This document shows positions 6,039 to 10,550 of a stretch of DNA of 10,550 nucleotides, piece after piece. Numbering within the stretch: the first letter of the stretch is position 1; each line of letters starts with the position of its first letter. The DNA lies in NCBI GenBank assembly GCA_023409755.1, contig JAEYRA010000020.1, positions 1 through 10,550 of the forward strand. The letters are read 5' to 3'. The notes beneath the pieces are model-generated. The model was given only the letters and a program-made list of their open reading frames with translations. It did not search any database and was not told where the DNA came from. The translations under genes were made by a program, and so were the position numbers. Source of the DNA: Bacillota bacterium (GTDB lineage Bacteria > Bacillota > Clostridia > Christensenellales > UMGS416).

Positions 6039-6109
6039 ACCGTACACAAATTTCAACAAAAGCACTCTGTTGATTTTTCGTTAAATGGGGTGCGGAACCG
6101 TATCAACTA

Positions 6110-6118
6110 TGATACAAT
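6110..6118 (+). promoter_or_regulatory. Extended -10 promoter of the hydC-hydA operon
   Basis: TGA-TACAAT at 6110-6118 is an extended -10 element (TGn plus TACAAT, 5 of 6 matches). No good -35 box is found 16-18 bp upstream, which is usual for extended -10 promoters. The start point would be near 6125, giving a leader of about 60 bases before the ATG at 6188, and it coincides with the left edge of the Rex operator. Confidence 0.6.
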
Positions 6119-6126
6119 ATCAAAAT

Positions 6127-6144
6127 GTGTTAACGATTTAACAA
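6127..6144. promoter_or_regulatory. Rex operator of the hydrogenase operon
   Basis: GTGTTAACGATTTAACAA matches 13 of the 14 half-site bases of the consensus TTGTTAA-N4-TTAACAA; only the first base differs. It starts 8 bases after the -10 box and covers the expected start of transcription. Rex binds such sites when NAD+ is high and lets go when NADH rises, which fits derepression of an NADH-oxidising, H2-evolving enzyme. The rex gene itself is not in the window. Confidence 0.8.
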
Positions 6145-6187
6145 AGCGCATATTCCAAGACAAAAGGCGATAGGAGGAGGCAATCGG

Positions 6188-6661
6188 ATGAATGCTCTCA
6201 AGGACAAGGCCAAGGCTGATAAACTGGCCGAGGTGATTGCGCAGCACAAGGGGCAGCCAGGCCCGCTGATGCCGGTGATGCAGGCGGCGCAGGACATCTT
6301 CGGATATCTGCCGCTGGAGGTTCAGAACACCATTGCCGAAGGGCTTGAGGTGCCGCTGACCGAAGTGTACGGGGTGGCGACATTCTACTCCCAGTTTTCG
6401 TTGGAAGCCAAGGGCGAGCATGTGGTCAGCGTCTGCATGGGTACCGCTTGCTACGTGAAGGGCGCCGAGAAGGTGCTCGATCGTCTGGCGCTGGAGTTGG
6501 GCGTGCAGCCCGGCAAGACCACTGCTGACAACCGCTTCACTCTGTTGCAGACCCGTTGCCTGGGCTGCTGCGGCCTGGCCCCGGTTATGATGATCGGCGA
6601 CGACGTCTATGGGCGGCTGACGCCGGACGAAGTGCCGGCAATCCTGAAGAAGTACCGGTAA
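6188..6661 (+). CDS. hydC: NuoE-like subunit of NADH-linked [FeFe]-hydrogenase
   Basis: This 157-residue protein is the thioredoxin-like [2Fe-2S] subunit (24-kDa NuoE family) of the HydABC complex, which couples NADH, and in bifurcating members also reduced ferredoxin, to H2 formation in the cytoplasm. The four cluster ligands are C83, C88, C124 and C128 (CMGTAC and CLGCC context). Before them lies the helical N-terminal region typical of NuoE, with GYLP, EVP-x5-YGVATFYSQF. The length matches the family. The start is secure: TAGGAGGAGG ends 7 bases before the ATG. It is the first gene of the Rex-controlled operon, and the next gene starts one base after its stop. Confidence 0.92.
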   Translation: MNALKDKAKADKLAEVIAQHKGQPGPLMPVMQAAQDIFGYLPLEVQNTIAEGLEVPLTEVYGVATFYSQFSLEAKGEHVVSVCMGTACYVKGAEKVLDRLALELGVQPGKTTADNRFTLLQTRCLGCCGLAPVMMIGDDVYGRLTPDEVPAILKKYR

Positions 6662-6662
6662 T

Positions 6663-7214
6663 ATGGACGAGATCGCCCTGCACATTCTGGATTTGGTGCA
6701 GAACTCCATCGCAGCCGGCGCGGCCCGTGTGACGCTGGAGGTGGAGGAGAGCGGCGAGTGGATGGTGGTGCGCATTGTCGACGACGGGTGCGGCATGGAC
6801 GAGGACATGGCCCATCGGGCCCAGGACCCGTTCACCACGACCCGCACCACCCGCAAAGTTGGACTGGGCATTCCTCTGTGCAAGGCGGGCTGTGAGGCAG
6901 CCGGCGGTGACCTCACACTGGAGAGCCAGCCCGGGCGGGGAACCACGGTGACCTGCCGTTGGCGGTGGGGTCACATCGACCGGCCGCCGCTGGGTGACAT
7001 GGCCGGCACAGTGTTCACACTGGTTGCGACCAACCCGACGCTGGAGCTTTGCTACCGGCACCGGGTGGGGGAGAGCGAGTTTGGGTTTGACACGGCGCAG
7101 GTTCGCGCCATCTTGGACGGCGTGCCGCTGGATCACCCCGACGTACGGGATTGGCTGCGGCAGCACCTGATTGAAGGAGAACAAGACGTAGCGGGAGGGA
7201 TAAGGGAACGATGA
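6663..7214 (+). CDS. Histidine-kinase-like ATPase lacking a phospho-acceptor domain
   Basis: This 183-residue protein is a HATPase domain nearly from its first residue: N box around LVQNS (N14), G1 DDGCGM (D41), an F-box-like PFTTT (56-60), G2 GLGIPLCK (67-74) and GRGTTV (91-96). There is no DHp/histidine helix, sensor or membrane segment, and about 80 C-terminal residues form an extra region with no motif I know. It may bind ATP as a kinase for a protein in trans or act as an ATP-sensing subunit. The start lies one base after the hydC stop with no good ribosome binding site, implying translational coupling, and its stop overlaps the next ATG by 4 bases. The family is often seen inside such hydrogenase operons; its role is not established to my knowledge. 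Confidence 0.82.
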   Translation: MDEIALHILDLVQNSIAAGAARVTLEVEESGEWMVVRIVDDGCGMDEDMAHRAQDPFTTTRTTRKVGLGIPLCKAGCEAAGGDLTLESQPGRGTTVTCRWRWGHIDRPPLGDMAGTVFTLVATNPTLELCYRHRVGESEFGFDTAQVRAILDGVPLDHPDVRDWLRQHLIEGEQDVAGGIRER

Positions 7215-7591
7215 AGAGCATTCAGGAGTTGGAGGAAATCCGCAAGAGGGCGTTGGAACACGTCAACCTGCGCAGGGATCGCAGCGGCGGCACGCGCATT
7301 GTGGTGGGCATGGCTACCTGCGGCATCGCCGCTGGTGCACGGCCCGTGCTGCTGGCGTTGATGGATGAAGTGAGCAAGCGCGGCCTTGCCGATGTCACGG
7401 TGTCGCAGACCGGCTGCATCGGTGTCTGCCGGCTGGAGCCCATCGTCGAGGTGTACCGCCCCGGCGAGGATAAGGTAACCTACGTGAATGTGGACCCGGC
7501 GGTTGTCAGCCGCATCGTCACCGAGCATGTGGTCAACGGCCGGCCGGTTCATGAGCTGACGATCGGCTACGCCGAAGCCCACAAAGAATAA
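7211..7591 (+). CDS. Thioredoxin-like [2Fe-2S] ferredoxin-domain protein
   Basis: This 126-residue protein has the fold signature of the NuoE/HydB N-terminal ferredoxin: a VVGMATCGIAAGA segment (C37) and TGCIGVC (C69, C73) followed by EPIVEVY. Compared with the HydB N-terminus (C11, C16, C48, C52), the first ligand position is V32, so only three of the usual four cysteines are present. It may bind the cluster with another ligand, or serve a structural role in the complex. The ATG overlaps the preceding stop (ATGA), and hydB begins 17 bases after its stop. Genes of this type commonly sit between the ATPase and hydB in clostridial hydrogenase operons. Confidence 0.85.
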   Translation: MKSIQELEEIRKRALEHVNLRRDRSGGTRIVVGMATCGIAAGARPVLLALMDEVSKRGLADVTVSQTGCIGVCRLEPIVEVYRPGEDKVTYVNVDPAVVSRIVTEHVVNGRPVHELTIGYAEAHKE

Positions 7592-7608
7592 GGCGGGAGG
7601 AGCAAGGT

Positions 7609-9402
7609 ATGAATTTTCAAAGAGCCCATGTGTTGGTTTGCGGCGGAACAGGCTGCACCTCCGCCAATTCGGCCCAGATCATCACCCGGTTTGAAAAGCA
7701 GTTGAAGGACCACGATCTGGAGCAAGAGGTGCGCGTGGTGCGCACCGGCTGCTTCGGCCTGTGTGAGTCCGGCCCGGTCGTCATCGTCTACCCGGAAGGC
7801 GCGTTCTACAGCCGCGTCAAGCCCGAGGACGTCGATGAGATCGTCAGTGAGCACCTCGTCAAGGGCCGCATTGTGGAGCGCTTGCTCTATAAGGAGCCCG
7901 ACGTGGTGGAGCAGAGCAACTCCCTCGATGAGATCGGCTTCTATAAGAAGCAGCATCGCGTTGCGCTGCGCAATTGCGGCGTCATCGACCCGGAGAACAT
8001 CGATGAATACATCGCCCTGGACGGCTATAAGGCCCTGGCCCGCGTGCTGACCGAGATGCAGCCCAAGGACGTCATCACTTTGATGAAGGAGTCGGGCCTG
8101 CGCGGCCGCGGCGGCGCTGGCTTCCCCACAGGCATGAAGTGGGACTTCGCCGCCCGTGCCGTGTCCGACCAGAAGTACGTGGTGTGCAACGCCGATGAGG
8201 GCGACCCCGGCGCATTCATGGACCGTTCGGTGCTGGAGGGTGACCCCCACGCCGTGCTGGAAGCCATGGCCATCGCCGGCTATGCCATCGGTGCCAGCCA
8301 GGGGTATATCTACGTGCGTGCCGAGTATCCCATCGCCGTGCAGCGCCTGCAGATTGCCATCGCCCAGGCCCGTGACTACGGCCTGTTGGGCAACGACATC
8401 TTTGGCACCGGCTTTAAGTTTGACGTTGAAATTCGCCTGGGTGCCGGCGCGTTTGTCTGCGGTGAAGAGACGGCTCTGCTGGCCTCCATCGAGGGCCACC
8501 GCGGCGAGCCGCGGCCCAAGCCGCCGTTCCCGGCCAACAAGGGCGTGTTCGGTCAGCCCACCATCATCAACAACGTGGAGACGCTGGCCAATATCCCCCA
8601 GATCATCGTCAACGGGCCTCAGTGGTTCGCCGACATGGGTACCGAGAAGTCCAAGGGCACCAAGGTCTTCGCCCTGGGTGGCAAGATCAACAACACCGGT
8701 CTGGTGGAAGTGCCCATGGGCACCACCCTGCGGGAGATCGTCTTTGATATCGGCGGCGGCATTCCGAAGGGCAAGAAGTTCAAGGCCGCCCAGACCGGCG
8801 GTCCTTCCGGCGGGTGCATCCCGGCGGCCTACCTCGATACGGCAATCGACTACGAGTCCCTGGCGGCCATCGGCTCCATGATGGGCTCGGGCGGCCTCAT
8901 CGTGATGGACGAGGACACCTGCATGGTGGACATCGCCCGTTACTTCCTGGACTTCACCGTGGATGAAAGCTGCGGAAAGTGCGTGCCCTGCCGCATCGGC
9001 ACCAAGCGCATGCTGGAGATTCTGGAGCGCATTGTGGAGGGCAAGGGCGAGGAAGGCGACATTGAGAAGCTGGAGGCATTGGCCAACAGCATCCGCAAGA
9101 CCGCCCTCTGCGGTCTCGGGCAGACGGCTCCGAACCCGGTTCTCTCCACACTCAAGTACTTCCGGCATGAGTACGAGGCGCACATCCGTGACAAGAAGTG
9201 CCCCGCCGGCCACTGCAAGGCGCTGTTGAGCTACAACATCCTGCCCGATAAGTGTATCGGCTGCACGCTCTGCGCCCGCAATTGCCCTGTCAATGCCATC
9301 TCCGGTGAGCGGAAGTCGCCCCACCTGATCGACCAGAGCAAGTGCATCAAGTGTGGCGTGTGCCTGGACAACTGCAAGTTCTCGGCGATCATCAAGAAGT
9401 AA
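7609..9402 (+). CDS. hydB: NuoF-like NADH-binding subunit of [FeFe]-hydrogenase
   Basis: This 597-residue protein oxidises NADH through FMN and passes electrons to the iron-sulfur chain of HydABC. The domain order is an N-terminal thioredoxin-like [2Fe-2S] domain (C11, C16, C48, C52), the FMN/NADH fold with GRGGAGFPTG (166-175), DEGDPGAF (196-203) and GAGAFVCGEE (278-287), an SLBB region (about 340-410), a [4Fe-4S] site (C455, C458, C461, C501), and a C-terminal double [4Fe-4S] ferredoxin (C549, C552, C555, C559 and C579, C582, C585, C589). The extra N- and C-terminal domains separate HydB from plain complex I NuoF. GGGAGGAG at 7595-7602 ends 6 bases before the ATG. It is followed by hydA after 14 bases. 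Confidence 0.95.
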   Translation: MNFQRAHVLVCGGTGCTSANSAQIITRFEKQLKDHDLEQEVRVVRTGCFGLCESGPVVIVYPEGAFYSRVKPEDVDEIVSEHLVKGRIVERLLYKEPDVVEQSNSLDEIGFYKKQHRVALRNCGVIDPENIDEYIALDGYKALARVLTEMQPKDVITLMKESGLRGRGGAGFPTGMKWDFAARAVSDQKYVVCNADEGDPGAFMDRSVLEGDPHAVLEAMAIAGYAIGASQGYIYVRAEYPIAVQRLQIAIAQARDYGLLGNDIFGTGFKFDVEIRLGAGAFVCGEETALLASIEGHRGEPRPKPPFPANKGVFGQPTIINNVETLANIPQIIVNGPQWFADMGTEKSKGTKVFALGGKINNTGLVEVPMGTTLREIVFDIGGGIPKGKKFKAAQTGGPSGGCIPAAYLDTAIDYESLAAIGSMMGSGGLIVMDEDTCMVDIARYFLDFTVDESCGKCVPCRIGTKRMLEILERIVEGKGEEGDIEKLEALANSIRKTALCGLGQTAPNPVLSTLKYFRHEYEAHIRDKKCPAGHCKALLSYNILPDKCIGCTLCARNCPVNAISGERKSPHLIDQSKCIKCGVCLDNCKFSAIIKK

Positions 9403-9416
9403 GGAGCGTGAACGGA

Positions 9417-10550
9417 ATGGAAATGGTCACCTTAACCATAGACGGCATCAAGGTAGAGGTTCCGCGCGGCTCCACCGTGCTGGAAGCCGCCCGTAAGGCC
9501 GGCGTCTACATCCCTACCCTGTGCTATTTGAAGGACGTCAACTGCATCGGTGCCTGCCGCATCTGCGTGGTGGACACAGGCGCCCGTTCGCTGCAGGCTT
9601 CCTGCGTGCTGCCGGCAGAGAATAACATGGTCGTGCGCACTAACACCCCCGAGGTCAAGCAGGCCCGCGAGGTGAACCTGGAGCTCATCCTCAGCAACCA
9701 CGACAAGCGCTGCCTCACCTGCATCCGCAGCGGCAAGTGCGAGCTGCAGCGCCTCTCCACCGAGCTGGGGGTGGAGGAGATCCGATTTGAAGGCGCGTCC
9801 AAGGAGTACAAGAAGGATCAGTCTTCGGCCTCCATCGTGCGTGACCCCAACAAGTGCATCCTGTGCCGGCGTTGCATCGCCGCTTGTGACAGCATCCAGA
9901 GCGTTTCCGTCATCGGCGCGACGGACCGTGGCTTCAATACCATCGTGCAGCCGGCCTTTGAGATGAGCCTGGGCAGCGTGCCCTGCATCAACTGCGGTCA
10001 GTGCATCCAGGCCTGCCCGGTGGGTGCCATCTACGAGCATGACAGCACCGATGAGGTGTGGGCCGCGTTGGCCGACCCCGAGAAGGTCGTTGTGGTGCAG
10101 ACGGCTCCGGCCGTCCGTGTGGGCCTGGGCGAGGAGTTCGGCCTGCCCATGGGTACCCGCGTCACCGGCAAGATGGTCGCCGCCCTTCGCCGTATGGGTT
10201 TCGACAAGGTCTTTGACACCGATTTTGCCGCCGACCTTACCATCATGGAGGAAGGCACCGAATTGCTACGGCGCATCAAGAACGGCGAGACCATGCCGAT
10301 GATTACCTCCTGCAGCCCGGGCTGGGTCAAGTTCTGCGAGCACTTCTATCCGGAGTTCATCGACAACCTTTCCACCTGCAAGTCGCCCCAGCAGATGATG
10401 GGCGCGGTCATCAAGAGCTACTTCGCCCAGAAGGAAGGCATTGACCCGGAGAAGATCGTCGTCGTGTCCGTCATGCCCTGCACGGCCAAGAAGTTCGAGG
10501 TCGGCCGTCCTGAGCTTTCGGGCACCGGGTATCCGGATGTCGACATCTCC
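9417..10550 (+). CDS. hydA: Catalytic subunit of NADH-linked [FeFe]-hydrogenase, 3' end beyond the window
   Basis: The frame is open from ATG 9417 to the window edge (378 codons seen of perhaps 580). The order is an N-terminal [2Fe-2S] domain (C36, C47, C50, C63), a His-ligated [4Fe-4S] site (H95, C99, C102, C108), a double [4Fe-4S] ferredoxin (C147, C150, C153, C157 and C190, C193, C196, C200), then the start of the H-cluster domain. Loop one reads TSCSPGW (297-303) and loop two MPCTAKKFE (353-361). The proton-relay residues E279, E282, C299, S319 and E361 are all present. Position 300, a cluster cysteine in classical enzymes, is Ser here. AAGGAG at 9401-9406 lies 10 bases before ATG 9417; ATG 9423 is a second choice. 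The last cluster cysteines lie beyond the edge. Confidence 0.95.
   Translation, partial: MEMVTLTIDGIKVEVPRGSTVLEAARKAGVYIPTLCYLKDVNCIGACRICVVDTGARSLQASCVLPAENNMVVRTNTPEVKQAREVNLELILSNHDKRCLTCIRSGKCELQRLSTELGVEEIRFEGASKEYKKDQSSASIVRDPNKCILCRRCIAACDSIQSVSVIGATDRGFNTIVQPAFEMSLGSVPCINCGQCIQACPVGAIYEHDSTDEVWAALADPEKVVVVQTAPAVRVGLGEEFGLPMGTRVTGKMVAALRRMGFDKVFDTDFAADLTIMEEGTELLRRIKNGETMPMITSCSPGWVKFCEHFYPEFIDNLSTCKSPQQMMGAVIKSYFAQKEGIDPEKIVVVSVMPCTAKKFEVGRPELSGTGYPDVDIS

Noticed and set aside
6053..6078. TCAACA/TGTTGA hairpin followed by TTTTT after the PHP gene, as a terminator
   Set aside because: The stem is only 6 bp and A+T-rich with a 9-base loop, so it would be weak; a terminator here is plausible but not supported.
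6070..6087. Second Rex-like site TTGATTT-TTCG-TTAAATG
   Set aside because: It matches only about 8 of 14 half-site bases, which is expected by chance in A+T-rich DNA.
7567..9324. Very long - strand frame (585 codons) opposite hydB
   Set aside because: It is the antisense shadow of hydB caused by strong G/C-ending codon use; hydB has complete motifs and a ribosome binding site.
1..10550. CRISPR arrays, tRNA or rRNA genes, insertion sequences or phage genes
   Set aside because: None of their signatures (regular spaced repeats, transposase motifs, tRNA cloverleaf) is seen in the window.

Overview
The window looks like a chromosomal piece of an anaerobic, fairly G+C-rich Clostridia species, most likely in the Oscillospirales. 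The reasons are the NADH-linked trimeric [FeFe]-hydrogenase operon, strong AGGAGG-type ribosome binding sites, consensus vegetative promoters and a Rex-type redox operator. The exact genus is not visible. All genes run on the + strand except a gene whose first 13 codons lie at the left edge on the - strand.

Left part (1-1937): the divergent - strand gene start and the + strand gene at 271 share an intergenic region of about 230 bases with two back-to-back sigma-A promoters. The gene at 271-1722 encodes a polytopic GT-C type glycosyltransferase, and its base composition is clearly more A+T-rich than everything downstream. Bases 1723-1937 hold no convincing gene, but contain two good hairpins, one with a GNRA loop, of unknown class. 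A membrane-anchored SPOR-domain protein follows (1938-2837).

Middle part (2855-5969): five tightly packed genes (gaps of 12-17 bases or short overlaps) form a probable H2/redox signalling module. They encode a DRTGG protein, an RsbW-like ATP-binding kinase, a putative sensory [FeFe]-hydrogenase (HydS-like, groups C/D), a second DRTGG protein and a PHP-family phosphoesterase. The sensory hydrogenase keeps all four H-cluster cysteines but has lost its proton-relay residues. An A+T-rich island inside the 3' end of the SPOR gene holds a candidate promoter for this module, an 11-bp perfect inverted repeat and a weak Rex-like site.

Right part (6110-10550): an extended -10 promoter is followed by a near-perfect Rex operator overlapping the start point. 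It drives hydC (NuoE-like), a histidine-kinase-like ATPase without a phospho-acceptor domain, a thioredoxin-like ferredoxin protein, hydB (NuoF-like) and hydA (catalytic subunit, cut off by the window end after 378 codons). HydABC reversibly makes H2 from NADH, and in bifurcating members also from reduced ferredoxin.

Taken together, Rex would sense NADH/NAD+ at the hyd promoter, while the upstream module probably senses H2 or redox state through its crippled H-cluster and passes the signal through kinase, DRTGG and PHP proteins whose targets are unknown. Individual families are known, but the output of this signalling module is, as far as I know, undescribed.
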